Of a DNA stretch of 64,000 bases, positions 11,896 through 22,985 are shown piece by piece; positions within the stretch are counted from its first letter, which is position 1; each line of letters begins with the position of its first letter. This DNA comes from Heterobilharzia americana. Lineage: Eukaryota > Platyhelminthes > Trematoda > Strigeidida > Schistosomatidae. The translations under genes and the position numbers were made by a program. The notes beneath the pieces were generated by a model that was not told where the DNA came from, ran no database searches, and was given only the letters and a program-made list of their open reading frames with translations. Location: NCBI GenBank assembly GCA_944470555.2, contig OX104130.1, positions 73,351,160 to 73,415,159 of the forward strand. The letters run 5' to 3'.

Positions 11896-12269
11896 ATATT
11901 ATTATTATTTGTCCCTTGGGTTCCTGCTGGAACATAGGGCTTCAGTAGCACGTCTCCAGTGAACTCTGTTCACTGAAATTGTCTGAACCTAGTTCCACGA
12001 CTGTCCAGAAGCTCTCATTTCAACTTCACACGATCTCCTCCATGTCACCCTAGGACGCCCAACTCGTCGCTTCCCATCTGGGTTCTACTCGACGTTCTGG
12101 CCTGGCGCGTGATGTCCGCAGTTGGCCTTCTCAGTGTATGCCCAATCCATCTCCACTTCCTTTTGCATATCTGTTGGGCAACAGGTTCTTGGTTGGTTCG
12201 TCGCCAAGCTAGAGTTCCTAGCTGCTTATTCTTTCTGGCCATCTGATCTTCAGTAACGAGTGTAGGCAA
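11896..12269 (-). mobile_element. 3' fragment of the RTE-like LINE
   Basis: Begins with an (ATT)n tail and then the same 3' sequence as the two longer copies (GTCCCTTGGGTTCC..., GGAACATAGGGCTTCAGTAG...). It corresponds to the last ~370 bp of the element in reverse orientation. The 5' break is at about 12,269, typical of truncated target-primed insertions. The residual - strand ORF encodes the RRKWRWIGH-like C-terminal tail. Confidence 0.85.
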
Positions 12270-12353
12270 AGAGTATTTATAAACATACATGATTTTTGTT
12301 GCAATATATCAAGCTGAGAATTCCAAATTGTACCGAAAATTATTTGGAATAAG

Positions 12354-12471
12354 GTGATTATTATTATTATCATTATTATTATTACTATTATTATTATTAT
12401 TATCATCATCATCATCATTATCATCATCACTATTATTATTATTATTGTTGTTATTATTATTATTATTATGG
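12354..12471. repeat. Compound ATT/ATC trinucleotide microsatellite
   Basis: About 118 bp of ATT repeats interrupted by ATC, ACT and GTT units. It resembles the tail of the RTE-like LINE, but no LINE body adjoins it on either side. Confidence 0.85.
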
Positions 12472-13830
12472 TTATTGCTAAAGTTATCCCTTGAACTTAC
12501 GTGAAATTTGCTTAAAGCCTGCTTGGTTCACTATGGATGTGGTTATTTTTAAAACGAGGTTTAGTTTCTTCTTTTTTTAAGGGGTAATTCATGCCTATAC
12601 ACAGTGGAAATAGTGTGGTAAGGAGGGAAATAATGTAGAAACAGAGGGGAGATAAGATAGTCAATGAGAAATGATGTGGGAGGAAAGAGTAAATGAAGTG
12701 GCTTCCCCTTTACTTACTCTCTACGGTTAAAATTTATGTACTTAAGCACACAATCATTATCATTCTTGTATCAAGATATATGAATACGTGTATCATAGAG
12801 ACTCCTGGTAATAAATTCTTCAATTCAAGAACCATAATCATTGAGGTCTCTTTTGTTTCCATGCTTCAGATTTCCAAGTTAACGGAAAAATTGCTCATAG
12901 CTGTTCTGGCATCTACAGGATTTACTTCTGTACAGAAAACAGATCATTTGATTTTCGCAAAGGCAAGAGTTGAAAAATACATACTAATTCATGATATTGA
13001 AGACTTTTGAAGCAATGTTTTTATTCAAACCGCTTGCTTCAAGTTCCTATTCTTGAAATGTTCTGCTAGGTCAATTACTGTTCGCAAACTATGTGGTTTC
13101 TGCTTATATATACTACGATCTCGAGTACCCTACTGGTTAAGCTACTTAATACACTGATATCTGACAAGCTTTCCATTAACTCCTACATTCTCTTTCACTG
13201 TTTCTTATATATTGTTGAATTTAAAGCAATGGCTTCTTGTCTTACAAGACTCATCTTTTGCTTTCCCTTGTCTGATATTTGAACATTAATGACTCACCAG
13301 ACGCTGACCAACGTCGTTACTACTTTGGTCTGATTTTGTAGTTATCTAGCAATTAAAGTGATAAATCTTTTATGCACAAACATTTTTGTCATATCAGTGT
13401 TACACATTTTCTGTTAAGATATTTCATATTTCACTTTTTGACAGTAAAGTCATCGGTCTTTTTGTTCTCTTCCACAGGTTAACAATGACATTGGCGGCAT
13501 GTAAAATCATACTAACTCACTTACAGATATGATGACAGTTGAACTGTTAAAAAGTCTGATAAATCGGAATAGTACACTCTATTTTGTTGCACACTCAATG
13601 TATATTATGACTATAAAAAAGATCTTATCATGAGGTTTTTTACATCAAGATTGGAATGTAGGATTATTCATAACGTCAAACACTATTTTGTACTGCACAC
13701 CTTTATGTTTATTCATACAGCTGATGAAACAAGATTCACAATTCACTCAACTTAAGAGTTCAGTTCACCACACCCATATTTCCGGTTCCCTTGGTCAAAT
13801 TACATGAATATGAGGAGTGTTAATAGACAT
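12472..13830. other. No recognisable feature
   Basis: AT-rich DNA with no supported exon or repeat. ORFs at 12693-13010 and 13091-13282 lack recognisable motifs. Confidence 0.4.
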
Positions 13831-13831
13831 G

Positions 13832-14045
13832 CAGCAGACAACTGTGAAGAGCGAGAAGATGGACATACGCTGACTGGACCAATGAAAAGACCCTAGAAGG
13901 AGATTTCGACTTCGCCGATGATTTATGTTTAGTGTCACACAAACTCGAAGATCTAAAGGCGGAAACTAATAAGTTGGCAGAATAGGCAGAGAAAACGGGA
14001 CTTCAAGTGAATGTAGAAAAGACGCAGGTGATGAAGTAACCCAGA
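13832..14045 (+). pseudogene. RT palm fragment of a diverged RTE-like LINE
   Basis: About 200 bp encodes the motif block that contains the catalytic aspartates (DFADDLCLVSHKLEDL near 13,905-13,955) and a KTGLQVNVEKT stretch, with an in-frame stop at about 13,983. It is close to but distinct from the 6.1-kb and 53-kb copies, so it comes from an older or sister subfamily. Both ends are truncated. Confidence 0.8.
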
Positions 14046-14094
14046 ACAAGTGATTTGAAATGTTCAACTCAATATCTAAAGATTCCTGAAAATT

Positions 14095-14275
14095 TATTGA
14101 TTAATTTTGGGTTCAAACTCACCACGGACTGACATCAGCTAGAGGAACATTGGAAATCTGGGAGCACTAGACAGCTGTTTCGTCCTAATGTGGGACTCCT
14201 CAACAGTGCGCACCCATGACTCCACCTCAGCAGGGATCGAACCCAGGACCTGAGGCTCCTGGCCCTGGCAATGTC
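14095..14275 (-). repeat. tRNA-headed hammerhead SINE
   Basis: On the - strand it carries a B-box-like GGTTCGATCCC (near 14,235), the hammerhead segment at 14165-14210, and the trailing GTTCCTCTAGCTGATGTCAGTCC-type sequence shared with the copies at 51.5 kb and 61.3 kb. It has features of the schistosome Sm-alpha-type family, which is known to encode hammerhead ribozymes. Confidence 0.8.
14165..14210 (-). ncRNA. Hammerhead ribozyme motif, core mutated
   Basis: Stem I (GCACTG / TAGTGC), stem II GTCC/GGAC with loop CACATTA, GAAAC, loop AGCT and the GTC cleavage triplet are all present. The conserved CTGANGA reads TTGAGGA, so core position C3 is lost. Activity is therefore not expected. Confidence 0.7.
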
Positions 14276-14289
14276 TGTCATTCTATATT

Positions 14290-14655
14290 TGGCTAAATTC
14301 GTATATTCCGCTTTTTAACTGACCCTGATCGACTAGTTTGACCTACGTACTTGACCTCACAGTCATTTCATGGAATTTGATAAATTAGATTATTTTGCTT
14401 AATTGGTTCTATCGCATCGGAAAGATGACAAAGCCTATCTCTAAGTGAGTTTGTAGGTTTAAATGCTACCCTAAGTTCAGCTGTATTGAGGATCTTACGC
14501 AAAGTTTCTGATTTACCTTCTTTATAGGGTAACACAATAGAGGCTTTGAACTCCTTTATACTTGTCGTTACTATTCGTCCTCGTGTTACTGTTATTATTT
14601 CGGTTCTTATGTGTTCATATGAATTTCTTGATACAAGGTAATGGATAATAATCAA
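14290..14655 (-). pseudogene. Penelope-like element: RT end and start of the GIY-YIG domain
   Basis: The - strand reads a LPYKEGKSETLRKIL stretch, then FKPTNSLRDRL and LIYQIP, followed after one in-frame stop by NDCEVKYVGQTSRS. This is the usual order in endonuclease-bearing PLEs: RT C-terminus, linker, then the GIY-YIG motif (here YVGQTS). The fragment ends near 14,290. A similar fragment lies head-to-head on the + strand directly to the right. Confidence 0.75.
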
Positions 14656-14671
14656 TTATTTTATTAATTTT

Positions 14672-15060
14672 TTACGAAGGATTTTCCACAAAGTTGGAAT
14701 TAGGGTGACATTTAAACCTACAAACTCACTCAGAGATCAGCTTTGTTGGCTTAAGGACCCGATAGAACCAATTAAGCAAACTAATCTAATCGATCAAATT
14801 CTATGCAATGACTCCGGATGTCAAGTACTTAGGTCAAACTAGCTGCTTGTGGTAAGAAAAGCGAAACATAGGCATCCAGCTAAATATACAACAACAGACC
14901 TGAATAAGATCGAAAATGTAGGAGATAACTAGGTAATCGCAATCTATGGATTAGGGTGGGATAAAGCCGCTGTACTGTAGTCCAATATAATTAGATGGAG
15001 ACAGACAGAGATTGATCACTGAATCTTTTCTCATTGAACCAATATCCAACAGGAATGATG
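14672..15060 (+). pseudogene. Penelope-like element: RT end plus GIY-YIG fragment
   Basis: The + strand reads FHKVGIRVTFKPTNSLRDQL, then DPIEPIKQTNLIDQI. After a frame change it reads VKYLGQTSCL (GIY-YIG motif, about 14,822-14,850), and then VIAIYGLGWDKAAVL (about 14,938). It is diverged from the - strand fragment to its left and decayed by stops and indels. PLE GIY-YIG endonucleases cut the target site; neither fragment could work. Confidence 0.72.
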
Positions 15061-15836
15061 GGATGTCTACACCACGTATATGGAAAACTTTAATAGGAAT
15101 AAAAACAAATAGTATGGGGTAACAAGACTATAAAACTCGATTGCTCAAAGTAATGCGATTAAATTAATGCGATTCTGAGAAACAATTTATGCTCGAGACG
15201 TCCTCAAGTAAATAACACTGTATCACTGTGTGCTATATATCATATAAATAAATCTGTGGAATGACCAGAACTTTGATCATTCGTTCATTCAAACAGTCAT
15301 GTAGAAGTCAAATCAGTAGGTGTTTTAAGTAGCACATAAAAATTGGGTGAAATCTGTCTGGGATATTCAGATAAGTGAGCCTCTTCCGGGGGAGACAATA
15401 TTTGTGATGAAACTTTGGACACACGTGGTATGAAACAATAAACCTCATTCTTTCATTTAGACAACACACCGTGAATGACTGGAAGACCAGAAAGAAAGAA
15501 ATCAGAAGGATGAGTAAGTTGATAATGGAAATGTTGGTTATGATAAGCGTCAGTAGGACGGCTATGGATCAACTTCTAAGTCAGTTACAAGAATCCATTC
15601 AGTGGCGGTTCACCAACGGTGGGGCAGTTTTCAAAGGCTGCAGCCAATGACTTACTGAAATTTCAAGTTGAGGTATATTCCCTATTATACTAGTCTGTTT
15701 GATACCATAAAAAGTGATTCCTATTACTATTCCACTGTACCATGTTAAATAGATTCATGCAATGTAGAGTTACACTCCACCACAGTGCCAAAATTCTAGA
15801 CTTACAATAATGGAGATATCTGCTGACAAATAAGGC
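15061..15836. other. No recognisable feature
   Basis: Left flank of the Gypsy tandem; nothing named. Confidence 0.4.
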
Positions 15837-16086
15837 TATCGAGCTCTGAAATCTGACTCCAAATTCTATATACATGTCCAGATACACTATCGCCTATTTA
15901 TAATTCCCGACACTGCTGATCCACCTGAGTCAGACAGCGTAAATATCAGGAGTTAACGCGAAGTATGTATCAGGATGTTGTATTGGTCAACGAGCAGACA
16001 AAAAGTCTTTTTCAGTACAACCCAACAAAAAATGTTCAATGAGTTGTTACATATATCAACACAATACAGTGAAATAAAATGCTACA
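15837..16086 (-). repeat. LTR-A (3' LTR of copy 1)
   Basis: 250 bp, nearly identical to LTR-B. It ends on the + strand in ...GCTACA, so the LTR starts TGTAGC on the element strand. The other end reads TATCG where B and C have TGTCG. The polypurine tract follows directly inside, at 16091-16099. Confidence 0.9.
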
Positions 16087-16490
16087 TAAGTCCCTCCCCA
16101 GAATACAGATATAAGAGGGAATATCTGTGTTCGATGTAAAATATTATGAGTAAGGTAAATTCATTTTGAAGATATTAAAAACATAGAAGGAATGTTAAGG
16201 ATATCTATTATCAGGATGAAAACTGATTGTTTATATAAAAATGAAGTGTATGACATTCGAAACACTAAAATAACCTTACCAAAGTAATAATATATCCGGA
16301 GATAAAAAAAATTAACAACCAAAATCGTATTACCTGGAACATTGTTAAGAAATAAGAGATTCGGAAGTCCGTGGTGCCCGGGGAAAAAAATCCTGTTTCG
16401 TGTATGTGGAAAAGTCTGACAAAATCGTGTGGTCATGTTTTTAACAAGGTAACGAGCAAAAACGATGACAATGTTACTAGGGAATTGGTT

Positions 16491-16771
16491 TTATGAAATG
16501 TAAATTGTCTGAAAGTAACGTCGTGGCCAACGGACTCTTCTTCCGGATCTCGTGGTTCTGCTACCGTCGCTATTATTGAGGGGTTCCGATGCCGTTGTCT
16601 CTGTTTTGACGGTGGTTTTTGGTGTTTCCGGTTGCTTCACTGCGGGTTCAGACTTGGTATCCGTGAAATCTCGTTCCATAAACGCTGGTTTGATTCTATC
16701 AATGCTGACCGTTTCTCGTCTACCCAAGCGTTCGGCCGTGACAATCTCGTCTGATTTACTACCTTGAAAGG
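16491..16771 (-). pseudogene. Gypsy copy 1: C-terminal end of integrase
   Basis: This continues the integrase past the TAA that ends the 652-codon frame. After the stop and a frame change the sequence reads RRETVSIDRIKPAF (about 16,690-16,720), the usual end of CsRn1/Gypsy integrases. A Ser/Thr-rich tail ends RSGRRVRWPRR. The identical break occurs in copy 2. Confidence 0.75.
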
Positions 16772-18730
16772 TTATTCATACGGGGGCTGTAAGGGTTTTC
16801 GTACGCCGTCGTGTCGGACAAAAACGTGAGTGCAGTTTGAGATGCACTGAGGTACGTAAACTTGGTTGTCTCGGTATCGTGGGGACTGAGGTCGAAGTGT
16901 GCTCATGTGTCGCCGTAGTTGTTGTATATAGTTAGTCAAGTCCGGTGGAACGTCTGTTGCTGGGTTAAAATACTCTCCTGGCAATCTTAAAGTAGTTCCA
17001 TAAACTAACTCAGCAGTACAGCAGCCAATGTCCTGCTTGACACTCGAACGTATACCAAGGAGTACTAATGGTAATTTGTCACTCCACTTGTCATCAGTCT
17101 TTACTGCCATCAGTGCTGCTTTTAGTTGTTGATGGAACCTTTCGACAATACCATTGGATGCAAGATGGTACGCAGTGGTTCTTATACCCTTGATCCCATG
17201 AAGTTCAGTTAACTGTTGAAATAGACTACTCTCGAACTGCGCACCTCTATCTGTGGTGATGACACTTGGGACACCAAAGTTAGAAATCCAGTGAATGATA
17301 TTTCTCGCTACTGTTTCGGCAGATATATCCTGCAGAGGTATTGCCACTGGCCATCTCGTGAATCGGTCTACACATGTTAAAATGTAGCTAAAACCATTTG
17401 ACGGAGGTAGTGGTCCAACGATGTCAACGTGTATATGGTCAAATCTGCCATCCGGTGAGGGAAATCTTCCCGTAGGTGAAAGAATATGTCTTTGCACTTT
17501 CGATCGCTGGCACGCTAAACAAGCTCTGGACCACTGTCGAAGATCTCGATTCATCTTTGGCCAGACGTATCGGTCAGTAATTAACTTCACCGTAGCTCGA
17601 ATACCAGGATGTGAAATGCCATGCATCTTAGAGAAGACTAATCGTCTCATTGATAAAAGCACAAACGGTAGCGGCTTACCCTTGGATGCATCACAGGTGA
17701 TGGATACAGAGTCATCAAGTGTCACTTCTTCAAGACGTAATGAGGTGTTCACATTGTTTTTCAAGTTTTCCAAGTCCTCATCCGTGGCCTGCAACTTTGC
17801 CATTTCTGCTAGGTCAATACGGTCACGTTCTAAGACGTTTACGTACATACGAGACAAAGCATCAGCTGCCTCATTTTTGCTGCCTTTGATATACCTTATA
17901 TCTGAAGTGAATTGTGAAATAAATTCTAAATGTCGAATTTCTCGCGGTGAGTAGTTGTCATGCTTTGCATCAATTGCTTTCGTGAGTGGCTTATGGTCGG
18001 CGAATACTATAAATGAGTACCCTTCGAGCATATATCTAAAGTGCTTGATAGCCAAGTAAATCGCCAGTAGCTCTCTGCCGAATGTACTGTATCGCGATTG
18101 AGAAGCATTAAGTCGTTTCGAGAAGAAAGACAATGGTTCCCACTGACCGTGAACAAACTGTTGTAGTACTGCGCCTACCGCAACATTTGAAGCGTCTGTC
18201 ATGATTGCTAGTGGTGCTTCTGAATCAAAACGAGAGAGAAGAGTTTCAGAACTTAGAGCCAGCTTCAGTTTGTCAAAAGCATCATGGGCCGCTTGGGTCA
18301 TGTGAAACACTTTGGCTCGTCCTTGCAATAAATCTGTCAGCGGTTGGGCTACTTCAGCACATTTAGGTATGAAACGTCGATAGAAGTTTATTAACCCCAG
18401 AAATCTTCGCAGCTTTCGAAACGAGTCTGGAACAGGATATTCTCGAATTGCATCTACTTCTTGCGGAACCGGTTTAACACCGTTGGCATTAACAATGTGA
18501 CCCAAAAACTGTAGGGATTCCTTGCCAAATTCGCATTTCTGCGGATTGATTGTAATGCCATATTCACGCAGTCGTTCGAAAAGCGTCCTCAGATGTTGCA
18601 GGTGCTCTGTTTCAGATGCGCTAGCTACTATTAAGTCATCTATGTATGCACTGACGAAAGGTAAGCCATGGAGTACCTGATCTATAAATCTTTGGAATGT
18701 TTGAGCAGCATTTGTCAAACCAAACGGCAT
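16772..18730 (-). CDS. Gypsy copy 1: RT palm end, RNase H and integrase (652 codons)
   Basis: This is the longest open frame in the window. It starts at MPFGLTNA, inside the RT domain, because a 1-base loss near 18,755 separates it from the N-terminal RT. Residues 29-32 are the catalytic YIDD. Next come the [11 protein letters not shown] connection and RNase H ([31 protein letters not shown]). Integrase follows, with an HHCC zinc-binding block (HGISHPG ... CLACQRSK) and the D-D-E catalytic set ([24 protein letters not shown]). Domain order is that of Ty3/Gypsy. RNase H has FADHK where copy 2 has FTDHK. The true protein would be part of a longer Pol polyprotein. Confidence 0.92.
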   Translation of the reverse strand: MPFGLTNAAQTFQRFIDQVLHGLPFVSAYIDDLIVASASETEHLQHLRTLFERLREYGITINPQKCEFGKESLQFLGHIVNANGVKPVPQEVDAIREYPVPDSFRKLRRFLGLINFYRRFIPKCAEVAQPLTDLLQGRAKVFHMTQAAHDAFDKLKLALSSETLLSRFDSEAPLAIMTDASNVAVGAVLQQFVHGQWEPLSFFSKRLNASQSRYSTFGRELLAIYLAIKHFRYMLEGYSFIVFADHKPLTKAIDAKHDNYSPREIRHLEFISQFTSDIRYIKGSKNEAADALSRMYVNVLERDRIDLAEMAKLQATDEDLENLKNNVNTSLRLEEVTLDDSVSITCDASKGKPLPFVLLSMRRLVFSKMHGISHPGIRATVKLITDRYVWPKMNRDLRQWSRACLACQRSKVQRHILSPTGRFPSPDGRFDHIHVDIVGPLPPSNGFSYILTCVDRFTRWPVAIPLQDISAETVARNIIHWISNFGVPSVITTDRGAQFESSLFQQLTELHGIKGIRTTAYHLASNGIVERFHQQLKAALMAVKTDDKWSDKLPLVLLGIRSSVKQDIGCCTAELVYGTTLRLPGEYFNPATDVPPDLTNYIQQLRRHMSTLRPQSPRYRDNQVYVPQCISNCTHVFVRHDGVRKPLQPPYE

Positions 18731-18972
18731 ACGAATAAATTCGAATAGTCCGAAGGGGTAGTGATGGCCGTCTTAGGAACATCATTGGGTTCCACAGGAA
18801 TGTGATAGTAAGCTCGCACGAGGTCAATCTTGGAAAAAATATTTACTTTTGTCATAGAGTTCATAAAATCATGTATGTGAGGAATTGGATACTTATCAGG
18901 GACCGTACGCTTATTCAACGCTCGATAATCACCGCAAGGCCGTATTTCCCCTGATGCTTTTTTAGGTACCAT
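18715..18972 (-). pseudogene. Gypsy copy 1: N-terminal RT segment
   Basis: Reads [20 protein letters not shown], then [11 protein letters not shown] and [14 protein letters not shown], the fingers/palm motifs with the first catalytic Asp. It is cut off from protease by a frameshift near 18,990 and from the YIDD part by one near 18,755. Both breaks are the same in copy 2. Confidence 0.85.
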
Positions 18973-19561
18973 ATGCAGGGGTGATGACCATGGGCTCTTG
19001 GAAGGATAACTCCCAACTTTAGAAGTTTATCAAATTCCTGTTTTGCTATCTGCAGCTTCTTAGGGTCTAAGCGTCGAGGTTTTGATGAGACTGGAGGACC
19101 TTTTGTAAGAATATGGTGCGTCACCATGTGTTTTGGAGAGGACTTCGTGTAATCCGTTTGAGTGAGCTCGGGAAATTCTCGCAGAAGGATATCGTACTCG
19201 GAAGTGTTGTTTATTGGAGCTACGACTAAGTTTATTGTTTTTGTCTCCGTAACGATACCGGTGATAGAAAATTCACCATTACGGCTGACTAGTCTATGGC
19301 GACTAGAGTCGACCAATAGTTCGTAGTGTTGAAGGAAATCCATGCCAATGATAGGTGACGATATGTCAGCTATGACGAATTCCCACTGGAATGGTGTATG
19401 AAAGCCAATGTCTAGGATCAAAATTCTGGTTCCATATGTAGTAATAGCAGATCTATTTGCCACTTGTAGTACCAAGGTCTGGTTGGCGTTTTTCGGAAGG
19501 TGTGGGTGGGATCACGCTCACTTCCGCCCCAGTGCCAACCAGAAGCTGAGCTCCAGTCTTC
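18973..19561 (-). pseudogene. Gypsy copy 1: aspartic protease and linker, active site mutated
   Basis: The protease motif reads LVGTGAEVS at about 19,520-19,545. The catalytic Asp of DTG is a Gly codon (GGC, + strand 19534-19536), whereas copy 2 has GAC. A frameshift near 19,495 precedes NRSAITTYGTRILILDIGF and the second protease motif IIGMDFL. A PR-RT linker follows to about 18,990. This lesion alone would stop polyprotein processing. Confidence 0.82.
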
Positions 19562-20427
19562 CTATCCGTCACCCAAAACGGACGACTGTGTTGTTGTACG
19601 CCGGCGACAGCAGTCGTCACCGATCATCGGCCTTTCCGTTTCCCGATGAAAAGGTTTTAAATCGCATGGTAACAAACAACGACGTGCTTCACTGCCAAAC
19701 TTCTTGTGATACCAGCACGTGCTACTTTTAGACGCAATTCTACTCGTGGTCCTATCACGACTACGGGATCTGCTTCTACAGAACTTCGGTGACCGTCGGT
19801 TTGACTGCAAAGCTGTCAGTTGTCCTGTAAGCATGTTGATCTTCCTCTCTAAAGCGGCTACTCGGTCGTTTTGCGTTCGCTCAGTAATACCTTCAACCTG
19901 TTTAGGCATCCTTTCGTACATACGGTCAGCGATGTCAGCCAACCTGTCAATGTCAATATCCGCATATCCAACAGCTAATATCTGCTGAATGCATGAAGTT
20001 TCCGCAGCCAAAGCTGATAGAATAAACGGTTGTCTACGTTCCTATCTTTCAGCAGACTTTGCATATGTCGCTTAAGTTGTGAAGGTGTCCTGTCACCGTG
20101 GCATATGCTACCTAGTAGTTGATCGACAGCCTTCTGGTTAAATAACGAAGTAGCTTTCAGCACTTCTTGCTTCAAAACGTCATAAGGTGTGTCTGGGTGG
20201 GGCTTTAATAGTGTCTCCCTTACTTGTTCAGCCACTTCTTCCGGCAAAACAGAGCTTGTATATCCGAACTTTGCATTTTGTGAAGTTATATGATTGGCCA
20301 TGAAGAAATATTCTAGACGGACGAACCACAATTGCAGGTCATTAAACCTAAAACAAGGCATAGGAAGATAAATGGCACCCACGGACCCTAAATTCGAAAA
20401 GTCTTGATTATGATAGTTTAAGGACAT
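19562..20427 (-). pseudogene. Gypsy copy 1: gag with CHCC finger, frameshifted
   Basis: The first part (20427 to about 20,010) begins MSLNYHNQDF and includes LWFVRLEYFF, the CsRn1-type Gag capsid signature, and VLPEEVAEQVRETLL. After a frame change at about 20,010 the frame reads AAETSCIQQIL. It then runs through a basic Arg/Ser-rich region to CWYHKKFGSEARRCLLPC, a CX2HX9CX3C finger. The same frame break at the same place occurs in copy 2, so it predates the duplication or is a tolerated shift. Confidence 0.85.
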
Positions 20428-20615
20428 CAGTACTGGTACAGCAAAAAAAGTTATTTAAGAACAAGAGCAGGAAAAATACAATAAACAAGTATGTCAATGC
20501 CTACCACAAAGCAGCCAGAGAAATTCTCAGTGTATACGTATATTCGTATTGCATACAGTTATTAATGACTGGTCGCAGCATTCAAGAGAGTTTAATTACG
20601 TCAGGCTCACCAGCT

Positions 20616-20865
20616 TGTCGAGCTCTGAAATCTGATTCCAAATTCTATATACATGTCCAGATACACTATCGCCTATTTATAATTCCCGACACTGCTGATC
20701 CACCTGAGTCAGACAGCGTAAATATCAGGAGTTAACGCGAAGTATGTATCAGGATGTTGTATTGGTCAACGAGCAGACAAAAAGTCTTTTTCAGTACAAC
20801 CCAACAAAAAATGTTCAATGAGTTGTTACATATATCAACACAATACAGTGAAATAAAATGCTACA
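20616..20865 (-). repeat. LTR-B (shared central LTR)
   Basis: 250 bp. It serves as the 5' LTR of copy 1 and the 3' LTR of copy 2. It differs from LTR-A by only a few bases (for example GATTCC versus GACTCC near its start). On the + strand it is preceded by the PBS complement GGCTCACCA and followed by the polypurine complement TCCCTCCCC (20871-20879). Confidence 0.92.
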
Positions 20866-21270
20866 TAAGTCCCTCCCCAGAATACAGATATAAGAGGTAA
20901 TATCTGTGTTCGATGTAAAATATTATGAGTAAGGTAAATTCATTTTGAAGATATCAAAAACATAGAAGGAATGTTAAGGATATCTATTATCAGGATGAAA
21001 ACTGATTGTTTATATAAAAATGAAGTGTATGACATTCGAAACACTAAAATAACCTTACCAAAGTAATAATATATCCGGAGATAAAAAGAAATTAACAACC
21101 AAAATCGTATTACCTGGAACATTGTTAAGAAATAAGAGATTCGGAAGTCCGTGGTGCCCGGGGAAAAAAATCCTGTTTCGTGTATGTGGAAAAGTCTGAC
21201 AAAATCGTGTGGTCATGTTTTTAACAAGGTAACGAGCAAAAACGATGACAATGTTACTAGGGAGTTGGTT

Positions 21271-21550
21271 TTATGAAATGTAAATTGTCTGAAAGTAACG
21301 TCGTGGCCAACGGACTCTTCTTCCGGATCTCGTGGTTCTGCTACCGTCGCTATTATTGAGGGGTTCCGATGCCGTTGTCTCTGTTTTGACGGTGGTTTTT
21401 GGTGTTTCCGGTTGCTTCACTGCGGGTTCAGACTTGGTATCCGTGAAATCTCGTTCCATAAACGCTGGTTTGATTCTATCAATGCTGACCGTTTCTCGTC
21501 TACCCAAGCGTTCGGCCGTGACAATCTCGTCTGATTTACTACCTTGAAAG
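21271..21550 (-). pseudogene. Gypsy copy 2: C-terminal end of integrase
   Basis: The 78-residue frame (21271-21507) is the same as in copy 1, with RRETVSIDRIKPAF, and is separated from upstream integrase by the same stop and frame change. Confidence 0.75.
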
Positions 21551-22445
21551 GTTATTCATACGGGGGCTGCAAGGGTTTTCGTACGCCGTCGTGTCAGACA
21601 AAAACGTGAGTGCAGTTTGAGATGCACTGAGGTACGTAAACTTGGTTGTCTTGGTATCGTGGGGACTGAGGTCGAAGTGTGCTCATGTGTCGCCGTAGTT
21701 GTTGTATATAGTTAGTCAAGTCCGGTGGAACGTCTGTTGCTGGGTTAAAATAATCTCCTGGCAATCTTAAAGTAGTTCCATAAACTAACTCAGCAGTACA
21801 ACAGCCAATGTCCTGCTTGACACTCGAACGTATACCACGGAGTACTAATGGTAATTTGTCACTCCACTCGTCATCAGTCTTTACTGCCATTAGTGCTGTT
21901 TTTAGTTGTTGATGGAACCTTTCGACAATATCATTGGATGCAAGATGGTACGCAGTGGTTCTTATACCCTTGATCCCATGAAGTTCAGTTAACTGTTGAA
22001 ATAGACTACTCTAGAACTGCACACCTCTATCTGTGGTGATGACACTTGGGACACCAAAGTTAGAAGTCCAGTGAATGATATTTCTCGCTACTGTTTCGGC
22101 AAATATATCCTGCAGAGGTATTGCCACTGGCCATTTCGTGAATCGGTCTACACACATTAAAATGTAGCTAAAACCATTTGACGGAGGTAGTGGTCCAACG
22201 ATGTCAACGTGTATATGGTCAAATCTGCCATCCGGTGAGGGAAATGTTTCGGTAGGTGAAAGAATATGTCTTTGCACTTTCGATCGCTGGCACGCTAAAC
22301 AAGCTCTGGAACACTGTCAAAGATCTCGATTCATCTTTGGCCAGACGTATCGGTCAGTAATTAACTTCACCGTAGCTCGAATACCAGGATGTGAAATGCC
22401 ATGCATCTTAGAGAAGACTAATCGTCTCATTGATAAAAGCACAAA
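21551..22445 (-). pseudogene. Gypsy copy 2: integrase, nonsense and frameshift
   Basis: Integrase core [13 protein letters not shown] and TTDRG are followed directly by a TAG (22011-22013) where copy 1 has CGA. The second part resumes with ERFHQQLK and runs to about 21,594. The NGIVER motif reads NDIVER here. The HHCC block upstream is shifted out of frame by a 2-base loss near 22,447. Confidence 0.85.
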
Positions 22446-22980
22446 CGGGCGGCTTACCCTTGGATACATCACAGGTGATGGACACAGAGTCATCAAGTGT
22501 CACTTCTTCAAGACGTAATGAGGTGTTCACATTGTTTTTCAAGTTTTCTAAGTCTTCATCCGTGGCCTGCAACTTTGCCATTTCTGCTAGGTCAATACGG
22601 TCACGTTCTAAGACGTTTACGTACATACGAGACAAAGCATCAGCTGCCTCATTTTTGCTGCCTTTGATATACCTTATATCTGAAGTGAATTGTGAAATAA
22701 ATTCTAAATGTCGAATTTCTCGCGGTGAGTAGTTGTCATGCTTTGCGTCAATTGCTTTTGTGAGTGGCTTATGGTCGGTGAATACTATAAATGAGTACCC
22801 TTCGAGCATATATCTAAAGTGCTTGATAGCCAAGTAAATCGCCAGTAGCTCTCTGCCGAATGTACTGTATCGCGATTGAGAAGCATTAAGTCGTTTCGAG
22901 AAGAAAGATAATGGTTCCCACTGACCGTGAACAAACTGTTGTAGTACTGCGCCTACCGCAACATTTGAAGCGTCTGTCAT
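22408..22980 (-). pseudogene. Gypsy copy 2: RNase H domain
   Basis: Frame of 190 codons with [25 protein letters not shown] and NEAADALSR. It is cut from RT by a 1-base deletion near 23,008 (an A-C-G-A run in copy 1 is A-G-A here). Confidence 0.87.
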
Positions 22981-22985
22981 GATTG

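Larger units (their letters stand above)
15837..20865 (-). mobile_element. Gypsy (CsRn1/Boudicca-like) LTR retrotransposon, copy 1 of a tandem
   Basis: On the - strand: LTR-B (20865 to 20616), a PBS-like TGGTGAGCC just inside it, gag (20427 to 19562), protease, RT, RNase H and integrase (to 16491), a polypurine tract (GGGGAGGGA, + strand TCCCTCCCC at 16091-16099), and LTR-A. The CX2HX9CX3C Gag finger is typical of the CsRn1 clade, to which Boudicca and Saci-2/3 of schistosomes belong. The middle LTR is shared with copy 2. Copy 1 keeps a long RT-RNase H-integrase frame but has a mutated protease active site and frameshifts upstream, so it is not autonomous. Confidence 0.9.

Noticed and set aside
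12354..12471. CRISPR-like or coding Ile repeat
   Set aside because: A simple ATT/ATC microsatellite without spacers; the poly-Ile ORF is an artefact.
14090..14275. Active hammerhead at 14.2 kb
   Set aside because: The structure is otherwise excellent, but C3 of the core is T, which is known to abolish activity.
16161..16436. 91-codon ORF as an env-like third Gypsy gene
   Set aside because: It lies in the 3' untranslated part next to the polypurine tract, has no signal or conserved motif, and is shortened by a 1-base change in copy 2.
17421..17954. 177-codon + strand ORF inside the Gypsy pol
   Set aside because: Shadow of the integrase/RNase H frame on the other strand; an equivalent shadow appears in copy 2.
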